A DNA stretch of 64,000 nt. Origin: Flavobacteriales bacterium (GTDB taxonomy: Bacteria > Bacteroidota > Bacteroidia > NS11-12g > UBA9320). This document shows, piece by piece, positions 54,001 through 61,664 of the stretch; the first letter of the stretch is position 1; each line of letters opens with the position of its first letter. The position numbers and the translations under genes were made by a program. The notes beneath the pieces are model-generated. The model was given only the letters and a program-made list of their open reading frames with translations. It was not told the origin of the DNA and made no database searches. The stretch is from positions 62,001-126,000 of the forward strand of contig JACJZV010000002.1 in assembly GCA_020635395.1 (NCBI GenBank). The letters are read 5' to 3'.

Positions 54001-55545
54001 GAGCTACTTGTCTCTCAAATGAATAGCACTAGTTCAATTGGACAAAACGTAAGTTCAACCCAATCAAGCCTAGTTAGAACTAATATGTGCAATCTTGAAT
54101 TGGAGGATGTAAGTTGTGATACCAAATGCAATTCCTCAAGCTGTGAATGGTTCAACCCAGTTCTCGATTTTAACATTCTCAAATGTCTTGGTTCTAATGC
54201 CAATGTTGACAATATTGTTACAGTTAGCATAACGCAGCCATCATGGAATTATCTTGATGAATATCATATCCAAATTGATGGGAATGAGTTCATGGAGCCT
54301 GTAAGTGGTTATTTTCCAGACATCCCATTTCAAGGAATTTCAGAGGGTTGGCACAATGCGTGCGTGACTATTGTTGACCCAACTAGTGGTTGTTTTAAAA
54401 CCATTTGTAAAGATTTTTACTATGAACCTTATGAAGTAGTAAATGAGACACATACGATTCCATGCACCTTTGAAAGTTCTATCCCTTTATTCGAGTTTAA
54501 TCCTTGCGAGCATTATCCTTTTGCAACAGATTATGCAATTAAGCAATCAAATACTAACGAATATTTTTGGGACACGAGACTGGTAAATCAAGATTGTATG
54601 ACTCACCCATTATTCTCGGGCAGTTACGAAATCGATTTATATGATGAGAATGGGTGTAATTATAAAAAGGTAATTCTTACAGTCGAATCAACCCCGGTTA
54701 GTCAATTAAATTCAAACGATAATTTAATTGTACCATGCGGAAGCAGTATTGACCTAAACAGTCATTTCTTGAACTTCTTCCAAAATTTTCCAATTAACAT
54801 TAATCTTCCCGAGTTCTTCGAATGGAAAAGGGCGAGCAACAATGAAATCGTGCCGAATGGAACAATTGACAATATAGTTTCAGGTGGCAACTTTGTTCTT
54901 ACCATAGAAGACCCAAACAATTGCACCCGATTGGTTTATACTGTTACTATTGAAGTTCAGAAAACCTTGCATCAATTAACAAAATATATGAATTGTTCAG
55001 AAAATTCATCGTGTGCAACACTCACCTATGCTGAGATGAAAAACTTTTTTCAAACAGAATACCCTGGATGTTATCAATATCCGGCAACCAATGTCACCGA
55101 AACCATGAGAGTTGAAAATTCAACAAATCCAGCAGATTGGTTTGTTCTGCCACCCGGATCAAACATGTGGGCTTGCGATAATGATAAATTCACCTTTTAC
55201 GATGCTCATTCATGTTGCATATTTGAAGTCACTTTCCGGTGTTTCAATGGAACTGAACCCCTCAAAAAATCGAATATAGAAGGCGAAATTACAATGACAT
55301 CCGCACCAAATCCGACGAACAGTTCTGTCGAAATAAGTATTAACGTAAATAATTGGCAGGGAGAAGAGAATGGGAGTATTAGTGTGGTTAACGATAAAGG
55401 TCAGATTATTCAGCAAATAAATAATCATAGCATATACCACCCATTACTTTTAAATCTTGGACAATACAATTCTGGACTCTATTTTATTATTTATAAAATT
55501 GGAGAGGTAACCTTAACTAGTAGAATTATGGTTGTGTCCGAATAA
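51013..55545 (+). CDS. Large secreted protein with PKD domain and T9SS type A sorting domain
   Basis: 1510 residues. Signal peptide MIKHTKYVVTSLFLMFTFLAFGQ. Residues about 25-460 and 570-1020 look like beta-propeller or repeated beta modules describing no known enzyme. A PKD domain lies near 470-560 (LSMGDGTTYSTQDF, then YANPGVYEVCLTVVG). Cys-rich Ig-like modules fill 1035-1410. The last 80 residues (APNPTNSSVEISINVNNWQG, ending YKIGEVTLTSRIMVVSE) are a T9SS type A (Por secretion) sorting domain. Secretion across the outer membrane and attachment to the surface are expected. The gene looks more AT-rich than ruvC or gltA. A terminator follows. Confidence 0.85.
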   Translation: MIKHTKYVVTSLFLMFTFLAFGQSPNYSNDWQNNTDYFGGYQLLVDDEHHSYAIGVNEVSNNGYLTIKHYDSKGTLVNTLESPNHLGSSTNPIIVNHYIYLISQKAKGFGFDVLRFHRNKKLPEIILSFADFSQGSSAGQLSIENNRLYFNLKKNNLPVLKSCKLDGSDVKTFSALHASNKAFESKFTFKENGDVIFAYGAGDQYGNPQLFVKLLNRNTLSTISSIQQSISSTATFHPGHLIYDNNEVFISGDINDGSPKLRKIHIWKFHFNVSANIIFDQNQVYFKQPSFGGKDFETREMDMVLEGSYLYLSAYCDAGLGASGGSSSQFKEVIEILQVNRSTLATSANEIYSIIENTQWSGYDFRRPLAIGQNSYIFHFYTYHGATSYQAEYQSELNGFDLNITNSQNLTINTSNAVNEDYVSQDLIAKDCYVYSLTNISHGYGHEESIITRHVDQTCLPNPSCFVDAEFVFEQEKLNLTITPDETLNEFTTVQSYSLSMGDGTTYSTQDFAGDAITHEYANPGVYEVCLTVVGVLADGTTCTDVICKTIEIKCYDQGPCRNTFTRRFDHRVNNLSDHSQYCLTDDEEIIVAHGRQLNPFEYQIMVSKLDKSGNLMWSFLYKDPNTIASYNSIGYYEAQDVIELSNSEIVVTGITKVQNGIHINNYVPFFLKLDAHGGFISYRTYDNGAQTNSAIIKEMNISVANQLYLMTSTSNEVIFSEITYDGDVIQQESHEILANQAGISLIDNIVQNNGTTSAEITLLGNKRMLDNSSVPFLMTFNSACNLLNFKEYTSIEPPSTKIINGITYTKQPSLLAKRIITLPNSTHAIIGQSGRMINPNRSSDEYIDGFLYVVDNTLELLPNISHSYQIPVGSSRNQLDFNAVTITPNSILIGGAYGTIGQSVDPPQMPLNIELDLNNPLQIIKSLAFPKVKTGLFLNTKTTSIAVLSDQSILNLGYEKVNTLGGKSVPFLFRTNEVGLSCSYDNTYQIIVHSDELLVSQMNSTSSIGQNVSSTQSSLVRTNMCNLELEDVSCDTKCNSSSCEWFNPVLDFNILKCLGSNANVDNIVTVSITQPSWNYLDEYHIQIDGNEFMEPVSGYFPDIPFQGISEGWHNACVTIVDPTSGCFKTICKDFYYEPYEVVNETHTIPCTFESSIPLFEFNPCEHYPFATDYAIKQSNTNEYFWDTRLVNQDCMTHPLFSGSYEIDLYDENGCNYKKVILTVESTPVSQLNSNDNLIVPCGSSIDLNSHFLNFFQNFPININLPEFFEWKRASNNEIVPNGTIDNIVSGGNFVLTIEDPNNCTRLVYTVTIEVQKTLHQLTKYMNCSENSSCATLTYAEMKNFFQTEYPGCYQYPATNVTETMRVENSTNPADWFVLPPGSNMWACDNDKFTFYDAHSCCIFEVTFRCFNGTEPLKKSNIEGEITMTSAPNPTNSSVEISINVNNWQGEENGSISVVNDKGQIIQQINNHSIYHPLLLNLGQYNSGLYFIIYKIGEVTLTSRIMVVSE

Positions 55546-55564
55546 CAATATAGATAAATAAAAG

Positions 55565-55603
55565 AAAAATAACCCCTTCGTTAATTGAAGGGGTTATTTT
55601 TTT
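55565..55603 (+). terminator. Intrinsic terminator after T9SS type A giant
   Basis: AATAACCCCTTC pairs with GAAGGGGTTATT around the loop GTTAATT, followed by a T run. The A/T flanks make it usable on both strands, for the giant gene and for the HIT gene that ends at 55637. Confidence 0.9.
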
Positions 55604-55636
55604 TATCAGGTAAGAACTTGACTTACCTAATGTAAC

Positions 55637-56035
55637 TCAACCTTCAAAATTCACCCGAATCTTCTCCGCAATTTCTTCCATTTCTTCCGCCTCAATCTTC
55701 AATTTGGGTTGAGAAAAATCGATGTCGGCAACAGATTGAATTGGCACTAAATGGATATGTGTATGAGGAACTTCCAGCCCAATAACGGCAACACCAATGC
55801 GTTTGCAAGGGATGGCCTTTTCAATAGCCTTTGCCACTTGTTTAGAAAAAAGATGCAGACCACTTAGCAGGTCGTCCTCCATATTAAAAATGTAGTCAAT
55901 TTCTTTTTTGGGAATGACGAGTGTGTGTCCTTTTCGCAACGGAAAAACATCCAAAAAAGCCAAATAATCATCCGTTTCGGCAATTTTATAACAAGGTATT
56001 TCCCCTGAAACGATTTTACTAAAAATGCTGGCCAT
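55637..56035 (-). CDS. HIT family hydrolase
   Basis: A 132-residue histidine-triad nucleotide hydrolase. The active-site motif HTHIHLVPI (residues about 94-102) is intact, with the usual N-terminal SIFSKIVSGEIPCYKI and KGHTLVIPK. Probably hydrolyses AMP-conjugates such as AMP-lysine or an adenylylated by-product. Its ATG overlaps the greA stop by one base (TAATG), so translation is coupled to greA. Confidence 0.93.
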   Translation of the reverse strand: MASIFSKIVSGEIPCYKIAETDDYLAFLDVFPLRKGHTLVIPKKEIDYIFNMEDDLLSGLHLFSKQVAKAIEKAIPCKRIGVAVIGLEVPHTHIHLVPIQSVADIDFSQPKLKIEAEEMEEIAEKIRVNFEG

Positions 56036-56508
56036 TAGGCGGTAATTTCAAGAATTTCAAATGGTATCACTCCGGCAGGAACCTGCACTTCAGCCATATC
56101 TCCGACCTTTTTACCCATCAAACCTGCACCAATGGGCGATTTTATGGAAATTTTTCCTTCTTTTAGATTGGCTTCCTTTTCGGCCACAATGGTATAAACA
56201 ACTTCTTTATTTATTTTTTTATTCATGACCCGCACTTTGCTCAAAATTCCCACTTTGCTCAAATCTAAATCCGCGGTGTCAAGTATGCGAGAATTGGCAA
56301 GCGTATCTTCCAACTTAGAAATTTTTAATTCCATAAGACTCTGAGCTTCTTTGGCTGCATCGTATTCTGCATTCTCCGACAAATCCCCTTTGTCTCTTGC
56401 CTCTGCTATTTGAGCCGAAATGCGTGGCCGCTCCACCATTTTCAACTGCTCGATTTCCTTTTTAAGATTCTCGTATCCTTCACGAGACATATAATTTATT
56501 GCCGACAT
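56035..56508 (-). CDS. greA: Transcription elongation factor GreA
   Basis: Rescues backtracked RNA polymerase by stimulating transcript cleavage. 157 residues. The coiled-coil domain has the tip motif KGDLSENAEYDAAKEAQ with the two acidic residues that reach the active site. The C-terminal FKBP-like domain ends in KSPIGAGLMGKKVGDM. A -7 type element and a hairpin with a T run lie in the leader, see findings. Confidence 0.96.
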   Translation of the reverse strand: MSAINYMSREGYENLKKEIEQLKMVERPRISAQIAEARDKGDLSENAEYDAAKEAQSLMELKISKLEDTLANSRILDTADLDLSKVGILSKVRVMNKKINKEVVYTIVAEKEANLKEGKISIKSPIGAGLMGKKVGDMAEVQVPAGVIPFEILEITA

Positions 56509-56540
56509 AGCTTCTAAATTTATTGAATCCTCGATTTATT

Positions 56541-56579
56541 TAAAAAAACATTGCATCGGCTTTGGACCGATGCAATGTT
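56541..56579 (-). terminator. Terminator after the PorV-like gene, inside the greA leader region
   Basis: Minus strand AACATTGCATCGG, a seven-base loop and CCGATGCAATGTT form a perfect 13-base stem, followed by a T run. It ends the TonB receptor operon transcript. A TAnnTTTG box for greA lies just upstream at 56583-56590. Confidence 0.88.
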
Positions 56580-56582
56580 GTG

Positions 56583-56590
56583 CAAAGATA
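56583..56590 (-). promoter_or_regulatory. Bacteroidota -7 element before greA
   Basis: Minus strand TATCTTTG, a full match, 74 bases before the greA ATG. Transcription from here would start at the first base or two of the hairpin described at 56541-56579. Confidence 0.4.
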
Positions 56591-56615
56591 TTATTTTTTT
56601 GCCTTTTCTAAATCA

Positions 56616-57698
56616 TTAGTTTATGCCAACCCGCACACCAATGGCATGACAACCTCCAAATGGGTTGCTTTGACGGAATGAATAATCAACAGAGAATGTG
56701 TTATCGTTGTTGCTACTCATTGGCAAATCAACTGAAAAACCACCTACTAAACCTGTTAAAGCAGTTGTTCGTTCACTGGCTTTAAAGATACCTTTTTCAT
56801 AAGCATATCCAGCCCGTAGTGAAATCAACTCTTTGTAGGTATATTCCATACCAGCAGTCAATTGATTTCTGGTATAGGCATTTGAAGTGAACGTAAGAGC
56901 AGGAGTCAACTTATGGAAATACGTCTCATTCGTATTGTCTAAACGTACGTCATAAGAGGCACCAATGTTGATTAACGTTGGCAAACCCAACCCTGCAGTT
57001 CTGAGCAAAAAAGATTGCTGAACCCCGTTGTTTGGGTTGGTAGCTTTAAACGTAACACCATCTCCGCTGTATCTCGCATCTGGCCCAACATTTTTCATGC
57101 TTATACCAAATTTGATGTCGTTCTTTTTGTTTTTGTCGTTTGGATTTGAACTGGCCGTATATTGAATACCGGCATCAATAGCAACACCAGTTAAACTGGC
57201 GTTTGGTATTGACTCTGAATGCACTTTTACCATTACCCCACCGGAAATAGTGGTAGTAAAAAGCTTAGAATAAGCAATACCAATATTTGTGTGTCTTGGA
57301 TTGATGTATCCCAAACCACCATTCGGTTGGTTGACCGTTGTCACCTCAATATCTCCCAAATCTGTGGTCATCACCGAAAAGGCAATAACATCTTCACTTT
57401 GCAGTTTTTGAGCAAACCCAAAGGCATTGATTTTTACTCCTGAACCCATCAACCAATTGGTATTTGAAAAGCCGATTTCGGTTCCTTTGGTATAGGCCAA
57501 ACCTCCAATATTAAGAAAGGTGCCTTGTAGTCCCCGCACGCTGCTCATAGATGCCCATCCCATTCCGCTGGTTTGAGCCCAGGGGTTAATCAATAATTGT
57601 TGTGCACCCGCCTGACCAATCCTGTCCGGATTTCCGGCAATGGCCGAACCCACCGCCACCGCTGCCAATACCACTGATATATATATTTTCTTTATCAT
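56616..57698 (-). CDS. PorV/PorQ family outer-membrane beta-barrel protein
   Basis: 360 residues from the ATG at 57698, which begins a signal peptide (MIKKIYISVVLAAVAVGSAIA); the longer open frame up to 57767 overlaps the upstream gene. The mature start NPDRIGQAGAQQLLINPWA, the segment GTFLNIGGLAYTKGTEIGFS, and the end GCHAIGVRVGIN are typical of the PorV/PorQ-like FadL-type barrels of Bacteroidota. True PorV is a T9SS shuttle component. Here the operon with a 1302-residue secreted protein suggests a dedicated paralogue, which is inference. Confidence 0.85.
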   Translation of the reverse strand: MIKKIYISVVLAAVAVGSAIAGNPDRIGQAGAQQLLINPWAQTSGMGWASMSSVRGLQGTFLNIGGLAYTKGTEIGFSNTNWLMGSGVKINAFGFAQKLQSEDVIAFSVMTTDLGDIEVTTVNQPNGGLGYINPRHTNIGIAYSKLFTTTISGGVMVKVHSESIPNASLTGVAIDAGIQYTASSNPNDKNKKNDIKFGISMKNVGPDARYSGDGVTFKATNPNNGVQQSFLLRTAGLGLPTLINIGASYDVRLDNTNETYFHKLTPALTFTSNAYTRNQLTAGMEYTYKELISLRAGYAYEKGIFKASERTTALTGLVGGFSVDLPMSSNNDNTFSVDYSFRQSNPFGGCHAIGVRVGIN

Positions 57699-57724
57699 CT
57701 TTATCAAATCAATTACGTTAAACC

Positions 57725-60700
57725 TTAAAATGAGTCCAAATCCAATTCCCGAATAATACCCATCCATTTCACCACCTTCTCACCAAGATCACCGCCATCT
57801 ATGTGAATGATGTAGGTTCCGCTGGCAATAGGCACTTTGGCACTATTTTTTAAGTCCCAAGTGTATTCGGTAGAGTTATCGTCCTTAACAATTCGTCGTA
57901 CCAAAGAACCATCCAAAGTATATATTGAAATTTTACATTGTGGAGGAAGATTGATGATTTTCACCTTGTTCTCTACAGGGTTATTCTCGTACGCTGAGTT
58001 GGCCATGTAAGGATTAGGAACTAATTTAACCGTTTCTAATGCGTTTTTGCCCACATTGGCACTTTTCTCAGTATAAACCGAATTGGTATTGAACGAATAT
58101 CTTGGATTGTATTTATTTTGATTTTCGTTGGTTGCATAATAACGGTATGGTTTAGACACTCTTATCTGGAATTTAACCTCGGTGGGAGGAACAGGCATTC
58201 CGTTGCCGTTGTATTCCATTTCATAGCCTCTTGCCATAAAAGCTGGCATAACCCACATAGCGTGGCTTAATACCTTTGAGTTTAGGTTCGTTTCATAACT
58301 ACCAGTTCCATTCAAAATACTCAAATAAGTTCCACATTTGTCGTAGGAAACTCCTCCTGAAACATTAGGACTAATCGGAGTAGTACTGGTAGCAAACGTA
58401 TCTGCGTCCATAATATATATATAATGGCGACCTCCAAATGCTGCATAAGGATATGAACCTAAACTATAGGGACTACTTTGATCGGTCGGATTCCATTTTA
58501 AATCACGCCCATTATTTAATCCTTGATACGAATCTTCTCCAAGAATAATATTCAGTCGTTGTCCGGTTTCCACATTAATGGCATATCCCGGAAACCAAGT
58601 CCTACCTTGCTCTGCCGCATTTTCCGTCCCATCTATATTTATAGAGTTGTGTTTTCTGATTTCAAATTTTTTAGCTCCACCTTGATTCAAAGCTGACTCC
58701 TCACCCAACTCCAACACAAGACATTGGGTCCATTTCGATTCATCAGGGGTGAAAACTAAGTCAATACTACTCACATTATCAAGATTTTGGAAAATATTGG
58801 GGTTTCTGCTTCCCTGAAATGCAACCCCTTGTGTTACCGAATAAGGATATTTAGGTTGAGGAGAAACGTTGCTTAACAAACTATAGGCTGTTAAACGATA
58901 GGGTGCAATTCGTCCATCCCAAATGTTTTCATACAATTCAAATTCATCTAAACCATTGCCACTTGTAGCAAAGAAATCGTGTTCGGAGTAATCTTTAGGA
59001 CTAGCGTTATTACCAACTCTTCCAGAGCGAATCCAATTGTAGTAGCTAGCTCCATCAATATCAGGAATGGCCGTCAACCATTGTTTGCTATTATCTTCCC
59101 AAGCCACGTTCCAACTCAAAAATCCGTTTGTTTCGTCCACATCACCATGACCCGGGCCAACAACCTGCTTTAGGGTTACCGACATTCCCCAATCCAATAA
59201 TTCATTTTCGGTGCTTCTTGCCGTAATCAATTGCTCATTTTCATAATCAATTGTATATTGAGAGAAAATAGTATCACCGCTAGTTTTATTAATCAATATC
59301 CAATTGGTTTGATCTGCAATAAGTCCTTGAAGTTTTGTTAATGCATTCACCTTAGCCGGATTCTCCAACAGCACCAATTCAAATTCCCCTTGTGGCACCT
59401 TTAGAGGATCCACTATTTTGATATTCACAGGTCCTTTACCAATTTCATACAATGGATTGTCAGATTTGCCATAAAGCAAAATCTCATTGATGGTTTCTTC
59501 AGTCAATTGAAGATCTAAGCCACCGTTCCCTCTACCTTCAAGTCTTCTCAACTGCGGTCCGTCTCCGTAGCCACCATGAGCCAACGTTCCTCCTCCTTCA
59601 ATTTCGGTTTGATGTGGGGTTACACTAAACTGGGCAATTTTTCTTCCTGCCAGATATTCTTGGTCGCGGTGACCAGGCAATGCCGCGTATGATATAATCA
59701 TAAAATAATAGGTTTTATGATTAACCAATTTCGAGTTACCATTTGTTGCAAAGGCATCTTCGGTTATCGATAGAGAATGAACCAAGCCCTTATTTGGTCC
59801 TTCCACCATCAATTTGGCTGCCGGTTCGCCTAAGTCTTCATCAAATGGTTTGTTTATTAATCGAGTAATACTATCCTTTATGTCACAAACAAATACCTGA
59901 CGTGCTTTGTCAATATTTGTTAAATCACCCGTTCCTGCCGTTGCATCTGCGAGTTGATAAACTCGATACCCTTGAAAATGATAAATAACAGGCTTGCCAT
60001 CCGAAATGGTCACTTCTTTATAATCTTCAATTCGCTTTGTGTCATTAAACATGATAACCACCTCTTCATCCAACTCCTGAGCTTCGATGGTCGGTGCATC
60101 CGGCCCGTCCAAAATATCAAAACAGTTATCAAACAATTCTTGAGCTTTTCTACTGGCAGCCTTGAGGATGTTTAATGAACCTGTGGCTCCTCCCGAATTG
60201 GCTTTAGCCCAAACAACGCCAACAGTAATTTTATTAACCGCTCCTTTTTTCAGAATAAAAGGGCCGGAAGTCTGTAAAAATCGTCGATCACCTTTGGTAT
60301 TTCCTGCCAATTTTTCAGTCCAGTCATCAGTAAATTTTGGGTCAGTTGTACCAGGAAACATATAATCTGTACACACGCTACCACTATATCCATTGCCTCC
60401 TCTCTTCATACAGTCACCATTCTTCCAACGTCCTTTTAGATAGTTGTAGTAATGAACAGGTTGCTCAGGATTGCCGTGAAAAGTAAAATCGTTATCATAA
60501 AATACAAACTTCGACATACCCAACTCCAACAATGTATCTTTACCATTTATTGTAGTATCTCTTTTCGGTCCTTCAAAAAAGTCAACCCCAATTGAAGGGG
60601 GATTCAGTCCGTAGCCCAAAATACCTTCATCGTTATCATCCCCGTTGTAACAAAATCCCAGACTCAGCCCTACGTCACAGCCTACAAAGTCATCTGAATA

Positions 60701-61633
60701 GTTCCCCAAATCGGGGTCAACCCATTGGCCAAAGTAGGTGTTCTCCAAGTTTGAACCTCGATTAATAATTCGGGTCGTGTAAAAGGTCATGTTGTTTACC
60801 TCATCGTTTGTAGCAAACGCAAACGCAGTTGTCTGCAACTCCAAACCTTGAGATTGTGCTTGCGTTTCGGAGTGAATATTTCCCCTATCGTTATACACAA
60901 ACCAAAGCATTTGATCCGGTTGATCTGTAGGTTTGTTTTTATCGCGTGCAATCGGCACTCCGCGGCACTCCGTTTGCAAAACAGGGTAATCTCCTTGAAA
61001 CGGGTCGTAAATACCATTGCTGTCTTGATCGAAGAACGGTGCTAATTGGTCAGGTTCTCCTGCACCTCGTCCGTTGCCCGGCCAATTTTTAATGGATTCC
61101 GGAACAGAAATCAACGTTCCTTTTTCCCAGGCTTCGCGGTGTTTTTCAATATCCTCTCTATTTACCTTATAGATATTGTCGTAGGCATCGCATCTATCTT
61201 TATTGGTTGTACCCAAAACCGGATCAAGCGGTCCAGGAAAATAATCCGAACCACCTTGACGGTAGGTCATTGCGGCCAATTTAAGCACACCTTGATCTTC
61301 GCCACCAATCCATATAGCACCGGCAAAAAGCGAATTTTTTCGCACAGCGTTCAGGTCTTTCAACTTTGGAATTTCATAGCGGGCATTGTTCAAATCCCAC
61401 CACATATCACCGCCGTTCAAAATACGAGTTCGTACGTTGTTTACATCCAAATCTGCCTGTGCCGAAGCCGGCTCGCAATCGGATGCGTATTTCATAAACT
61501 TGTTTTTTGACTGAGTTGAGCCATCCTGTCCTGTTTTGGTGGGCGATAGCTCTCCGACATTCTCTTTGGCCAAGGCACTTCCGCTAATGCAAGCGGCAAG
61601 AGCCAACAACCCTATTTTTCCTAACTTTTTCAT
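57725..61633 (-). CDS. Large secreted protein with FlgD-like C-terminal domain, partner of PorV-like protein
   Basis: 1302 residues. Signal peptide MKKLGKIGLLALAACISGSALA. The N-terminal part is rich in Trp, Gly and Asp (AGAIWIGGEDQGVLKLAAMT; FVYNDRGNIHSETQAQS) and resembles large Bacteroidota surface proteins of unknown role. The tail (VRRIVKDDNSTEYTWDL, then ASGTYIIHIDGGDLGEKVVK) has the FlgD/T9SS-type Ig fold, but without the canonical final sorting sequence, so T9SS export is likely rather than certain. 31 bases separate it from the TonB receptor gene and 26 from the PorV-like gene. Confidence 0.8.
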   Translation of the reverse strand: MKKLGKIGLLALAACISGSALAKENVGELSPTKTGQDGSTQSKNKFMKYASDCEPASAQADLDVNNVRTRILNGGDMWWDLNNARYEIPKLKDLNAVRKNSLFAGAIWIGGEDQGVLKLAAMTYRQGGSDYFPGPLDPVLGTTNKDRCDAYDNIYKVNREDIEKHREAWEKGTLISVPESIKNWPGNGRGAGEPDQLAPFFDQDSNGIYDPFQGDYPVLQTECRGVPIARDKNKPTDQPDQMLWFVYNDRGNIHSETQAQSQGLELQTTAFAFATNDEVNNMTFYTTRIINRGSNLENTYFGQWVDPDLGNYSDDFVGCDVGLSLGFCYNGDDNDEGILGYGLNPPSIGVDFFEGPKRDTTINGKDTLLELGMSKFVFYDNDFTFHGNPEQPVHYYNYLKGRWKNGDCMKRGGNGYSGSVCTDYMFPGTTDPKFTDDWTEKLAGNTKGDRRFLQTSGPFILKKGAVNKITVGVVWAKANSGGATGSLNILKAASRKAQELFDNCFDILDGPDAPTIEAQELDEEVVIMFNDTKRIEDYKEVTISDGKPVIYHFQGYRVYQLADATAGTGDLTNIDKARQVFVCDIKDSITRLINKPFDEDLGEPAAKLMVEGPNKGLVHSLSITEDAFATNGNSKLVNHKTYYFMIISYAALPGHRDQEYLAGRKIAQFSVTPHQTEIEGGGTLAHGGYGDGPQLRRLEGRGNGGLDLQLTEETINEILLYGKSDNPLYEIGKGPVNIKIVDPLKVPQGEFELVLLENPAKVNALTKLQGLIADQTNWILINKTSGDTIFSQYTIDYENEQLITARSTENELLDWGMSVTLKQVVGPGHGDVDETNGFLSWNVAWEDNSKQWLTAIPDIDGASYYNWIRSGRVGNNASPKDYSEHDFFATSGNGLDEFELYENIWDGRIAPYRLTAYSLLSNVSPQPKYPYSVTQGVAFQGSRNPNIFQNLDNVSSIDLVFTPDESKWTQCLVLELGEESALNQGGAKKFEIRKHNSINIDGTENAAEQGRTWFPGYAINVETGQRLNIILGEDSYQGLNNGRDLKWNPTDQSSPYSLGSYPYAAFGGRHYIYIMDADTFATSTTPISPNVSGGVSYDKCGTYLSILNGTGSYETNLNSKVLSHAMWVMPAFMARGYEMEYNGNGMPVPPTEVKFQIRVSKPYRYYATNENQNKYNPRYSFNTNSVYTEKSANVGKNALETVKLVPNPYMANSAYENNPVENKVKIINLPPQCKISIYTLDGSLVRRIVKDDNSTEYTWDLKNSAKVPIASGTYIIHIDGGDLGEKVVKWMGIIRELDLDSF

Positions 61634-61664
61634 AACTCTCCTTTCTTTTGTTTTTCTTGATTAA

